A stretch of DNA of 64,000 nt from an uncultured Bacteroides sp. (lineage in GTDB: Bacteria > Bacteroidota > Bacteroidia > Chitinophagales > Chitinophagaceae): NCBI GenBank assembly GCA_902168085.1, contig CABHOP010000020.1, positions 20,002 to 84,001 of the forward strand. The letters run 5' to 3'. Positions within the stretch are counted from its first letter, which is position 1. Every line of letters starts with the position of its first letter. Positions 21,073-30,669 of the stretch are shown piece by piece. The notes beneath the pieces are model-generated. The model was not told where the DNA came from and searched no databases. It saw only the letters and a list, made by a program, of their open reading frames with translations. The translations under genes were made by a program, and so were the position numbers.

Positions 21073-22482
21073 ATGGCATATGATGTAATCGTAGTAGGTA
21101 GCGGTCCCGGCGGATATGTGGCTGCAATTCGTGCCGCACAGCTGGGCTACAAAACAGCTATCGTAGAGCGCGAAAGCCTGGGCGGCATCTGTCTCAACTG
21201 GGGTTGTATCCCTACCAAAGCGCTGCTGAAATCGGCACAGGTATTTGAATATGTAAGCCATGCACAAGACTATGGTGTAACGATAGCCGGTGAGGCAAAG
21301 GCAGACTTTGCTGCTATGATAAAACGCAGCCGTGGTGTGGCCGATAAAATGAGTAAGGGTATCCAATTCCTGATGCGCAAAAACAAGATAGATGTGCTGG
21401 CAGGTATGGGTAAACTGAATGGTAAAAAAGAAGTAGAAGTAACAGGTGCAGATGGCAAAACCACTGCGCATGCTGCGAAGCATATTATACTGGCTACAGG
21501 TGCCCGTTCGCGCCAATTGCCAAACCTGCCTATCGATGGCAAAAAAATAATTGGCTACCGCGAGGCTATGAGCCTGCCTACGCAGCCTAAGAGCATGATA
21601 GTTGTAGGTTCTGGCGCCATAGGTGTTGAGTTTGCTTACTTCTACCACAGCGTAGGTACAAAGGTTACTATCGTAGAGTTCATGCCACGTATCGTTCCGG
21701 TGGAAGATGAGGATATCTCTAAAGAACTGGAAAAATCTTTCAAGAAGAAAGGTATCGAGGTAATGACCAATGCAAGTGTTGAAAAAGTAGAAGGTAAAGG
21801 CAATGGCGTAGTAGCTACGGTTAAAACAGCTACAGGCAATATCTCGCTGGAAGCAGATGTGGTACTAAGCGCTGTAGGTGTTTCTACAAATATTGAAGGC
21901 ATCGGTCTTGAAGCACTGAATATCAAAACTGAAAAAGATAAAGTAGCGGTAGATAAATACTACAAAACAAATGTAGAAGGCATCTACGCTATCGGCGACA
22001 TCGTTCCCGGCCAGGCACTGGCACACGTGGCTATGAAAGAAGCCGTGATATGTGTGGAAGCTTTCGCTAATAAAGATGGCAAATTTGCACACGCTCCGGA
22101 AGCGCTGGATTATGGCAACGTACCGGGCTGTACTTATTGCACACCTGAAATAGCTTCTGTTGGTATGACGGAAAAACAAGCTAAAGAAGCGGGTTACGAA
22201 ATAAAAGTGGGTAAGTTCCCATTCTCAGCATCGGGTAAGGCAACAGCTGCTGGTGCAGGTGAAGGTTTTGTAAAAGTGATACTGGATGCGAAATACGGCG
22301 AATGGCTGGGTACGCACATGATAGGTGCCAACGTTACCGAAGTGATAGCTGAAACCGTAACAGCACGCAAACTGGAAACGACCTATCACGAGCAGCTGGA
22401 TACCATCTTCCCGCACCCTACAATGAGCGAGGCCGTGAAAGATGCGATAGAAGTAGCGCTGGGCGAAGCGATACACCTGTAA
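21073..22482 (+). CDS. lpd: dihydrolipoyl dehydrogenase
   Basis: GGICLNWGCIPTKALL redox motif; HPTMSEA C-terminal motif. Confidence 0.96.
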   Translation: MAYDVIVVGSGPGGYVAAIRAAQLGYKTAIVERESLGGICLNWGCIPTKALLKSAQVFEYVSHAQDYGVTIAGEAKADFAAMIKRSRGVADKMSKGIQFLMRKNKIDVLAGMGKLNGKKEVEVTGADGKTTAHAAKHIILATGARSRQLPNLPIDGKKIIGYREAMSLPTQPKSMIVVGSGAIGVEFAYFYHSVGTKVTIVEFMPRIVPVEDEDISKELEKSFKKKGIEVMTNASVEKVEGKGNGVVATVKTATGNISLEADVVLSAVGVSTNIEGIGLEALNIKTEKDKVAVDKYYKTNVEGIYAIGDIVPGQALAHVAMKEAVICVEAFANKDGKFAHAPEALDYGNVPGCTYCTPEIASVGMTEKQAKEAGYEIKVGKFPFSASGKATAAGAGEGFVKVILDAKYGEWLGTHMIGANVTEVIAETVTARKLETTYHEQLDTIFPHPTMSEAVKDAIEVALGEAIHL

Positions 22483-22508
22483 GTATTTTAGTAAGTACGG
22501 ATATAGAT

Positions 22509-22532
22509 AAAGGCTACCAAACGGTAGCCTTT
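22509..22532. terminator. hairpin terminator
   Basis: AAAGGCTACC....GGTAGCCTTT. Confidence 0.75.
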
Positions 22533-22624
22533 ATTATTTTCCCGTTTTCATAAATCGGTTTTACTGATTTTGAAAATGCATTGTCATACGATTGTATTTT
22601 TTTGTCATCAAATTGTAACCTTAG

Positions 22625-23530
22625 ATGAAAAGAACGGCACTGATACTATCGCTTGCAACAGGCTTTATGGCTAATACTTACGCGCAAGCTCCCGCTGATA
22701 AAAAAAATGTAGAAAAACTTTGCGGCTGTTTTTCGGTAAACTTCCGCTACGCTGAAACATTCTCGCCTGATGAGAAATATAAATATCACGACCGCGAGGA
22801 TATGAATGCCATAGAGCTGGCATTGCCTATCGAAAACACGGACCGTAAATTGATGATACAGCATCTGCTGGTTATCAATGATACCATGATTATCAAACAT
22901 TGGCGCGAAGAATGGACTTATGAATCTCCGGTACTGTACCAATACGAAGGTGATAAAAAATGGACCCGTAAAACCCTGCCTGCTACCGATGTAAAAGGCA
23001 AATGGACACAAACGGTATGGGAAGTAAACGATGAGCCCCGCTACCAGGGTATTAGCGCATGGATAAACAACGACGGCAAAACATACTGGGAAAGTTCTGC
23101 CGACGCGCCGTTGCCCCGCCGTGAATATACGACCCGCCAGGATTATAACATCCTGCGCCGCCAAAACCGCCTCATTGTTAATAACAAAGGCTATATGCAC
23201 GAGCAGGACAACGAAAAAATAAACCGCACGGCAGGTAACGACCAGCTAATAGCTCAGGAAAAAGGCTATAATAAATACCTGAAGGTGGAAGATAGCGAAT
23301 GTACCGCTGCCAAAGCATGGTGGAAAAAGAATGAACAATTTTGGTCTGTAGTACGCAAGGAATGGGATAAATCAATAGCCAATGCACCAACCATTGCTGT
23401 AAAATCAAAAGTTGACGATAAGATATTACATGTGCACTTCGAATCGCTTTATGCCGATTGGAAAAGCAATAAGGTAAAGAACGATGAACTGCCTGGCAAG
23501 GTAAAAGAAGTGATTACAAAGTTTTTATAA
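22625..23530 (+). CDS. DUF6607-like exported protein
   Basis: Signal peptide; KLCGCFSVNFRYAETFSPDEKYKYHDRE...IKHWREEWTYE. Confidence 0.7.
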   Translation: MKRTALILSLATGFMANTYAQAPADKKNVEKLCGCFSVNFRYAETFSPDEKYKYHDREDMNAIELALPIENTDRKLMIQHLLVINDTMIIKHWREEWTYESPVLYQYEGDKKWTRKTLPATDVKGKWTQTVWEVNDEPRYQGISAWINNDGKTYWESSADAPLPRREYTTRQDYNILRRQNRLIVNNKGYMHEQDNEKINRTAGNDQLIAQEKGYNKYLKVEDSECTAAKAWWKKNEQFWSVVRKEWDKSIANAPTIAVKSKVDDKILHVHFESLYADWKSNKVKNDELPGKVKEVITKFL

Positions 23531-23658
23531 ACCTGCAAACACAAATATGGTAAACGGCCGCCTTTCCAGGTGGCTGTTCTTTTTTTGTACATATAGATAA
23601 AACGCATGCTCAGGAGTAAAATATTATCAGTACTTTACTATAACAAAAATCTACACAC

Positions 23659-24045
23659 ATGGGCATGCACAATAAAATAATGGAGGCACAGAAAACGGCC
23701 ACTAATTATCCCGACCTGGTTGCAAAACTCGTTGAGCTGGGTATTTTATCTTATACGGTAGATGCAGCCACCGGCAATGTGCTATACCGCTTATCCGGCG
23801 GGGATTATGTGCTGCACCCCGGCGATAAGGACAGGGATATAGCCCATGCTTTCAACTACGATGATGCCGTAACGGCAGTGAAGAATAACCAGCAAGGTAA
23901 AACCGACTATCACGGCTTTATGGATGAAATAGCCAAAGCCGGTGTGCATATGTACGAGGCTATATTGACGGGTAAGAAAAGGGTCGTTTACATTGGTAAA
24001 AACGGCTGCTACGAGGAAGCAATTCCGGTGCTTCAGGTTAGTTAA
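23659..24045 (+). CDS. DUF1398 family protein
   Basis: YVLHPGDKDRDIAHAFNYDDAVTAVKNNQQGKTDYHGFMDEIAKAGVHMYEA. Confidence 0.75.
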   Translation: MGMHNKIMEAQKTATNYPDLVAKLVELGILSYTVDAATGNVLYRLSGGDYVLHPGDKDRDIAHAFNYDDAVTAVKNNQQGKTDYHGFMDEIAKAGVHMYEAILTGKKRVVYIGKNGCYEEAIPVLQVS

Positions 24046-24153
24046 ATAGGATTATTTGTTGTATATTTGATATATTCATTTCTTCTTTTGGCAAGGAGAA
24101 ACAGTTTTTTATGTCATCAATAATCCGGAAACAAAAAGAAACAATCCTGCGGA

Positions 24154-24288
24154 ATGAAGTATGCCCTAAAAGCCCTGCTGTTCCTGGCCATAGTATCTAC
24201 TGTAATAACCGGTTGCCATAGCAACAACCAAAAACCGGAAACAAACGGAAACAAAACTCGCAGTTATGGTTCCTTGCTAAGGCAATAA
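24154..24288 (+). CDS. small lipoprotein, 44 aa (not in supplied ORF track)
   Basis: Direct translation MKYALKALLFLAIVSTVITGCHSNNQKPETNGNKTRSYGSLLRQ; lipobox VITGC. Confidence 0.5.
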   Translation: MKYALKALLFLAIVSTVITGCHSNNQKPETNGNKTRSYGSLLRQ

Positions 24289-24340
24289 TGATATGGAATG
24301 GTTTTTATATAGATAACTATGGAACCATAACATACAGGAT

Positions 24341-25174
24341 ATGAAAAAGATAGTCACTCTTTTATCCATTTGCCTGCTGGCTATTCCGGCAATTGCGCAA
24401 ACCTGCTGCACCAGTGGCAATTTTGAATTGCTGGCGCTGAATGCTGACTTCAAAGCATCGCATGCTGACCCATTACCTATGTCATACGCACCGGTAGCCG
24501 GCCGTATGGTAGAGTTTGAAACCCAGGATGCGGGTATGAAAGGAAAGGCATTTTATGTGCCGTCCGATCAGCCGACAACTAAGGTGCTGGTAATATGCCA
24601 CGAATGGTGGGGGCTGAACGATTATATAAAACAAGAAGCGGAACGCTGGCAAAAACAACTGGGCAATGTGGATGTATATGCGGTGGACCTGTATGACGGA
24701 AAGGTAACTGCTACGGCCGATGCCGCCAGCAAACTATCGGGCGCATTAGACAAAAAGCGTGGCGAGACGATTATCAAGGGGCTCATCAGCCTGATAGGCA
24801 TGAATAAACAGATAGCCAGCATGGGGTGGTGCATGGGTGGTAGCTGGGCATTCACAACCGCACTGCTGGCTGGCAACCAGGCCACAGGCTGTGTTATGTA
24901 TTACGGCTTTCCTGAAAAAGACGAAAAGAAAATAAAGACCCTGCAAACCGATGTACTGTATATATGGGCATCAAAAGATAAGTTCATCAGCCGCGAGGTG
25001 GTAGACGAGTTCGGCAAAAAGGTAGTGGCCAGCGGCCATGAGTTTGATATGCATGCTTACGATGCGGTACATGCATTTGCCAACCCCAGCAATCCGAATC
25101 ACGATAGGTTGGCATCTGCACAGGCAGAAGACCTGAGCCTGAAGTTCCTGAAGGCGAAGCTGCAATTGGATTAG
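24341..25174 (+). CDS. dienelactone hydrolase family protein
   Basis: VLVICHEWWGLNDYIKQEAERW...IASMGWCMGGSWAF. Confidence 0.88.
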   Translation: MKKIVTLLSICLLAIPAIAQTCCTSGNFELLALNADFKASHADPLPMSYAPVAGRMVEFETQDAGMKGKAFYVPSDQPTTKVLVICHEWWGLNDYIKQEAERWQKQLGNVDVYAVDLYDGKVTATADAASKLSGALDKKRGETIIKGLISLIGMNKQIASMGWCMGGSWAFTTALLAGNQATGCVMYYGFPEKDEKKIKTLQTDVLYIWASKDKFISREVVDEFGKKVVASGHEFDMHAYDAVHAFANPSNPNHDRLASAQAEDLSLKFLKAKLQLD

Positions 25175-25267
25175 AGAAGTGCGCAATATGATATGCGAAG
25201 CCACCTATATATCGGGTGGCTTATTTTATTAAGTTTTTCGCCGTTATTTTGCCCCGATTGCAAAAGC

Positions 25268-26335
25268 ATGGCAGATAAACAGATAAGTGCGCTCACATCC
25301 ACACGTGGGTTTGCTGCATTGCTGATAGTGATATTTCACTTTGGCCTGGAGCGATTCCCTTTTGTGCATATGCAGCAATTCTTTGCTAAGGGTAATATGG
25401 GCGTTAGCTACTTCTTTGTGCTATCGGGCTTTATCATGTGCCTGGTATATAACAGTAAGCGCGTGCAGTTTGACGACTATATGAAGCGGCGTATAGCCCG
25501 TATAGCCCCCGTATACATCTTTGCCATCATCCTGTCGCAGATACCCACCATATGGCAGCACTACGCCGGCCATGTAGCATTCAAGCAAAACTACTTTAAA
25601 GAGCTATTGCTGAATGGCCTTTTCCTGCAGGCATATATACCGGGCTATGCATTAAGCATCAATAGCCCCGGTTGGTCGTTATCGGTAGAGATGTTCTTTT
25701 ATCTGCTGTTCCCGTTGCTGATACTGCTGTATCAAAAAAATCCGAAAGGGTTTGTATGGCTTAGCGCTATAGTATTTATTGTGTCGCAGGCAGCGCACCT
25801 ATACCTCATGACGAAAGAGATAGGACAGCCATTTGACATAACAAAGCATGATCTTATTTACTACTTCCCGCTCAACCACCTCAATGAGTTTATGGTGGGC
25901 ATAGCAGGTTATTACTTTTACGACCGCTGGAAGCATGCAAAATGGGTACGGCAAATACCATCTATAACGCTGATAGTGCTGATGGTAATACTGGTAATGG
26001 AGCTGCCATATAGTGTACATAACGGGTTGCTGGCGCCGCTATACTTACTATTCATCATAGTAGTAGCCGTGCAGGAGCCCGTTTTCCTGCGGTGGAAGCC
26101 ATTGGTATACCTGGGTGAAATAAGCTATGGTGTGTATATGCTGCAGATGCCTATGTATTATTATATGGCCAAGCTTAATTACCATGTTATCAAGCTCACC
26201 AATATGGATTGGTTTTTCCTCGAGTATGTTATAGGGCTTTTATTGGCAGCTTCCATCAGTTATCATTTCATCGAAAACCCTTTACGGAAGCTCATCAACA
26301 GGATAGGTGTAAAGAGGGCTGCAAAGAATCTGTAA
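25268..26335 (+). CDS. acyltransferase 3 family protein (OafA-like)
   Basis: STRGFAALLIVIFHFGLE...VSYFFVLSGFIMCLVY...RRIARIAPVY. Confidence 0.9.
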   Translation: MADKQISALTSTRGFAALLIVIFHFGLERFPFVHMQQFFAKGNMGVSYFFVLSGFIMCLVYNSKRVQFDDYMKRRIARIAPVYIFAIILSQIPTIWQHYAGHVAFKQNYFKELLLNGLFLQAYIPGYALSINSPGWSLSVEMFFYLLFPLLILLYQKNPKGFVWLSAIVFIVSQAAHLYLMTKEIGQPFDITKHDLIYYFPLNHLNEFMVGIAGYYFYDRWKHAKWVRQIPSITLIVLMVILVMELPYSVHNGLLAPLYLLFIIVVAVQEPVFLRWKPLVYLGEISYGVYMLQMPMYYYMAKLNYHVIKLTNMDWFFLEYVIGLLLAASISYHFIENPLRKLINRIGVKRAAKNL

Positions 26336-26479
26336 TATTTTTTTGTTCGATTTATTAGAAAGTATGTAATATTGCAGCATGAAAATGATGTGCAACCATA
26401 AGTATTGCTGGAAACACCTGGGAGAACCGAGGGGTACGTCATTATTATAAACAGTGCAATAACACATTATGAATAATAC

Positions 26480-26509
26480 AGCCCTTCGGTATACCGGAGG
26501 GCTTTTTTT
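26480..26509 (+). terminator. strong intrinsic terminator
   Basis: AGCCCTTCGG-tata-CCGGAGGGCT followed by a T tract. Confidence 0.8.
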
Positions 26510-26535
26510 ATATCGATAGCTAAAACAGTTCAAAA

Positions 26536-26946
26536 ATGAAACTGATAAACAAGAAGATTTGCATGGGCAAAGACATAGGTATACACGGCAATATGTTTGG
26601 CGGTATACTAATGGCATGGATAGACGAGGCAGCAGCGGCTTTCGCTACCGAATATTGCCATACGCCCAATATGGTAACCCTGCGCGTAGGTGAACTGCTG
26701 TTTAAAAAGCCTATAAAGACGGGCAACCACATACGCCTGTATGGCGATGTGGCACACCTGGGAAGCACATCTTTAACCCTGAATATTGAAGTGCGTAAGT
26801 ACAACCTGTATAGCAGCGACGAGATAGTGGTGTGTACCACATCCATCACCTTTGTGCGTATAGATGACGATGGTAATCCTACACCTATTGGAGAGTCTAT
26901 CAGGAAGAAGCACACGTCTTTGCAAGCAGCAGCGGTGTTGGGATAG
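26536..26946 (+). CDS. acyl-CoA thioesterase (hotdog fold)
   Basis: GNMFGGILMAWIDEAAAAFATEYCHTPNMVTLRVGELLFKKPIKTGN. Confidence 0.88.
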   Translation: MKLINKKICMGKDIGIHGNMFGGILMAWIDEAAAAFATEYCHTPNMVTLRVGELLFKKPIKTGNHIRLYGDVAHLGSTSLTLNIEVRKYNLYSSDEIVVCTTSITFVRIDDDGNPTPIGESIRKKHTSLQAAAVLG

Positions 26947-27004
26947 AAAATATAAAGCCGTCATGCACCTGCATGACGGCTCTGTAAAAGTTATAGTTGA
27001 AAGA

Positions 27005-27796
27005 CTACCATCCGTCGCCATCCAGCATATTGCCGATGCCGCCCAGTATACTACCTTCTTCCTTGCGTTTGTAGGTGCCGTAAGATAGTATGCGCCCTGC
27101 CAGCCTGCTGATAGGCAGCGTTTGTATCCATACCTTGCCGGGCCCGCGCAATGTAGCAAAGAATACGCCCTCGCCACCAAACAAGGTGTTTTTAATACCA
27201 CCTACAAATTGTATATCATAGTCTACCGTATGGGTAAAGGCTACGATACAGCCTGTATCTATTTTAAGCAGTTCGCCCGGCTGCAGTTCGCGCTGCATCA
27301 CGTGGCCACCGGCGTGTACGAAGGCCATACCATCGCCTTCCAGTTTTTCCATTATAAAGCCCTCGCCGCCAAACAGGCCGGTACCCAGTTTCTTTTGAAA
27401 CTCGATGCCGATAGCTACACCCTTGGCAGCTGCCAGGAAGGCATCCTTCTGGCATATTACCTTGCCACCCAGTTGTTGCAGGTCCAGCGGTATTATTTTA
27501 CCGGGGTAGGGCGATGCAAAGGATACCCTGCGTTTGCCATGCCCTATATTGGTATAGGTGGTCATAAAAAGGCTTTCGCCTACCAGCAGGCGCTTGCCGG
27601 CCGATAACAGTTTGCCCATAATGCCTTTATTGCCTTGCGAACCATCGCCGAAAACGGTTTCCATTTGTATACCATCATCCATCATCATGAAGCTACCGGC
27701 TTCTGCAATAGCGGTTTCCTGAGGGTCCAGTTCTACCTCTACATATTGCATTTCTTCGCCAAAAATGCGGTAGTCAATTTCGTGGTTACTGCGCAT
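27005..27796 (-). CDS. TIGR00266/AIM24 family protein
   Basis: ELDPQETAIAEAGSFMMMDDGIQMETVFGDG...GGEGFIMEKLEGDGMAFVHAGG. Confidence 0.88.
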   Translation of the reverse strand: MRSNHEIDYRIFGEEMQYVEVELDPQETAIAEAGSFMMMDDGIQMETVFGDGSQGNKGIMGKLLSAGKRLLVGESLFMTTYTNIGHGKRRVSFASPYPGKIIPLDLQQLGGKVICQKDAFLAAAKGVAIGIEFQKKLGTGLFGGEGFIMEKLEGDGMAFVHAGGHVMQRELQPGELLKIDTGCIVAFTHTVDYDIQFVGGIKNTLFGGEGVFFATLRGPGKVWIQTLPISRLAGRILSYGTYKRKEEGSILGGIGNMLDGDGW

Positions 27797-27870
27797 AGTG
27801 TGTTTGTGTTTTAATTTTTTTATGGTGTCAAATGTATATGGCTTTTACATGTTGCACTCGTTAAAGTCGG

Positions 27871-28920
27871 TTAATGGCAGTTTTTGTCGGTAAGCAGCGT
27901 TTTTAGTCGGTTATTCCATGCTGCCTGTTGCGCAGCGTTGGTGCCATGCCCCGTTTCACTGTCATAAGCGCGCTGCATTTCCGATGTTTGTTTGTCTGTT
28001 TGCCTTAATAATTCATCCAGCTCCGTTCCATAATTATCAAGACTGAAAGGATATTGTTTGATGGTTTCTGCCAGCTCGCAGGCTTTCGTTGCGGTTATAT
28101 CAAAATGCCTTTGCTCATGGTTGAGTGTTTTAGCATTGCGGCCCTGGGCCTTTGCCCACGATTTTGTTCTGTCGAAATAAGCCAGGATATACACCTTCAA
28201 TATCACACCCTTACCTTGGCGCTGATGCGTATAACGCATGCCAATGCCACTATACGTAGCTGCGGCGCCCATACTCAGGTCATCGGCCTTGCCCTCAAAG
28301 TCTGGCAAAGAGAGTGGCCTGTTTGGGTTATAAATGATAAGGTCTTTGTTGTCAGAGTTATTTTCGATGATGACCTCTGTGCTTACTGCGGCACTGGTAT
28401 TGGCATGGTTGGCCGCATACCAGGTATCAAATTCGCGCAGGGCACGCTCCAGGTTTTGCTTGATGAGCTGTGCGATATAAGCACTCGCGTCGAGCCCCGT
28501 TTGCACATAGGCGCTACCGGTATATTCTATCAGTTTCTGGTCGCCATCGTAAAAGGCTACACCAAAGTCAAGATCGGCCTGCTGGCGCATACCGGCATTC
28601 CTTTCAGATATGCGCATCCTGATGATGTGTAGCTCTATATTATCTTTTGCAGGGTCTTGCTGAAGGCTGGCTGCCAGGAAGTGGTTCACTGCTGAGGCAG
28701 CGCCATCCTGCAGGTTCACTTCTGCAGGTTTGTTTGCAAAGCCTGCACGCATGATGCCTATGTTTGCAGTATCATCCCTGTCATCTACCACCTTGTTTAT
28801 AAAATAACTCTCGGGATTGTAGAATCCTTTTTGAGGTTTCAGTTTTATTGTCCTTACATTTTGTGCCCATACCGATAGGGTAGTAAGTAGCAGGCACATG
28901 GCCATTATAGTTCTTCTCAC
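27871..28920 (-). CDS. exported DUF922-like putative metalloprotease
   Basis: TLNHEQRHFDITATKACEL zincin-like motif; signal peptide. Confidence 0.7.
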   Translation of the reverse strand: MRRTIMAMCLLLTTLSVWAQNVRTIKLKPQKGFYNPESYFINKVVDDRDDTANIGIMRAGFANKPAEVNLQDGAASAVNHFLAASLQQDPAKDNIELHIIRMRISERNAGMRQQADLDFGVAFYDGDQKLIEYTGSAYVQTGLDASAYIAQLIKQNLERALREFDTWYAANHANTSAAVSTEVIIENNSDNKDLIIYNPNRPLSLPDFEGKADDLSMGAAATYSGIGMRYTHQRQGKGVILKVYILAYFDRTKSWAKAQGRNAKTLNHEQRHFDITATKACELAETIKQYPFSLDNYGTELDELLRQTDKQTSEMQRAYDSETGHGTNAAQQAAWNNRLKTLLTDKNCH

Positions 28921-29168
28921 TGTCTCGCTTCTGTTTTTTATCCTGATAGGTAAATTTACTTATAAGTAGGCATTAGTGGCTTTTCCTATTAGAATGTGTA
29001 GCATCATGGTCATGGTTTTTTTCGGGCATAGTAAAAGGATTTAATGCAAGAAAGTAAACGTGTAAGTAATATACAAGCCTTGAGCATTTGTATGTTTAAC
29101 GTTTTCTAAGGCCTGCTTTATCAAAGTATTAAGAAACAGGCTTATAGCTTCACCGAAAATTTATACTT

Positions 29169-29801
29169 ATGAATCGCACCCTCATTTTTACTACACTATT
29201 ATGTGCAGGAACGCTGCACGCATCTGCACAAGAGAAAACTGATCTGGTCCCCACGACCACTGCGCCCCGGTTTGTATTAGGTTCGCAAACCGGAGGCTCG
29301 TTATTGTTTGACAAGTATAGTAACCGATCCTATTCCATCAACCCTACAGCTGGTATCAGTCAAAGTATTTTTGCCCGATACTATATGGGCAAGCATCTGG
29401 CGGTGGAAGGTGGTATTAACATTACTGTATATAATAAAGAAACTTATACTGGCTATTACTTTCTGGAAAACAGCTTTCAGGCAAAGAACTATGACGCACG
29501 AATGATAAGTTATGAAATACCGTTGCAGCTTCAGTATCATTTATTAAATAAAGCATCGAAACTCCGCCCATATTTTGGCATAGGTGTAACAGTTGCTCGC
29601 GATCAATACAGGATAAAACACTACGACGGGGCCACCTCCTCCTATACAACTAATAATAGTTCTATATTTTTTACACAGGGGCTTACTTACCAAATAAATA
29701 ACAACTGGCAACTGAATCAAAGTTTTGTTGTGAAAAGCTACGGCCAGAATGGAATTAGCACCGGCCTGATGTTTGGAGTGGGTTATAGCTTTAACAAGTA
29801 A
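29169..29801 (+). CDS. outer-membrane beta-barrel protein
   Basis: Signal peptide; alternating beta pattern; YFGIGVTVARDQY. Confidence 0.75.
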   Translation: MNRTLIFTTLLCAGTLHASAQEKTDLVPTTTAPRFVLGSQTGGSLLFDKYSNRSYSINPTAGISQSIFARYYMGKHLAVEGGINITVYNKETYTGYYFLENSFQAKNYDARMISYEIPLQLQYHLLNKASKLRPYFGIGVTVARDQYRIKHYDGATSSYTTNNSSIFFTQGLTYQINNNWQLNQSFVVKSYGQNGISTGLMFGVGYSFNK

Positions 29802-29847
29802 TAATCACCACTTTTTCGTTAATTTGTAGATAATTAAAACCGGAATA

Positions 29848-30603
29848 ATGGAAGATAGGAACACCCCCATCAGTTTTAGCGATTACACGGTAGTAGACAG
29901 TGGCAAAAGTACACGCACCATGGCCAAAACATTTATGGCCAATGTTTTTCTCTGGATGTTTGCTGCACTGGGCATCTCTGCATTTTTTGCTTATCTATTT
30001 GCCAGCACGCCCGAGCTATTACAGACATTGATAGATACTACAACCGGTAAGCTAAATATACTGGGTTATATAACCATGTTTGCGCCCCTGGCATTTGTGC
30101 TTACTATGTCATTTGCATTTCAGCGCTTGTCTGCACCATTAATGGTAGGTTTTTTCCTGGCTTATGCAGCCGTTACGGGTATCAGCCTTAGTTTTATATT
30201 CCTGGCATATACATCCAGCTCTATCATTGGCTGCTTTGCAGCGGCATCGGCTATGTTCGGTATCATGGCCGTGATGGGTTATACTACAGATAAAGACCTG
30301 ACATCTTTTGGCCGTATCCTTACCATGGGCCTCATAGGCATTGTAATAGCATCGCTTATTAATATGTTTATCGGTAGCGACCGTATGGGCTATATCATCA
30401 GCATAGTAGGTGTAGCAGTATTCACAGGCCTTACGGCTTATGATGTGCAGAAACTGAAACGCATAGGCGAGGGTATAGAATATGAAGGCGCTTCTGCCAG
30501 CGATACAAAGAAACTGTCTATCATGGGGGCACTTACCTTGTATCTCGATTTCATTAATCTGTTCCTGATGCTGCTGCGCTTGTTTGGTGGCCGCAGGGAC
30601 TAA
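29848..30603 (+). CDS. Bax inhibitor-1/YccA family membrane protein
   Basis: TMAKTFMANVFLWMFAALGISAFFAY...GLTAYDVQKLKRIGEG; TLYLDFINLFLMLLRLFG. Confidence 0.93.
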   Translation: MEDRNTPISFSDYTVVDSGKSTRTMAKTFMANVFLWMFAALGISAFFAYLFASTPELLQTLIDTTTGKLNILGYITMFAPLAFVLTMSFAFQRLSAPLMVGFFLAYAAVTGISLSFIFLAYTSSSIIGCFAAASAMFGIMAVMGYTTDKDLTSFGRILTMGLIGIVIASLINMFIGSDRMGYIISIVGVAVFTGLTAYDVQKLKRIGEGIEYEGASASDTKKLSIMGALTLYLDFINLFLMLLRLFGGRRD

Positions 30604-30627
30604 GCAGGCTATTAATATTTATGATAT

Positions 30628-30655
30628 AAAAAGCATTCTTTACGGGATGCTTTTT
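30628..30655. terminator. hairpin terminator
   Basis: AAAAAGCAT...ATGCTTTTT. Confidence 0.7.
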
Positions 30656-30669
30656 ATATTTAGGGCTAT

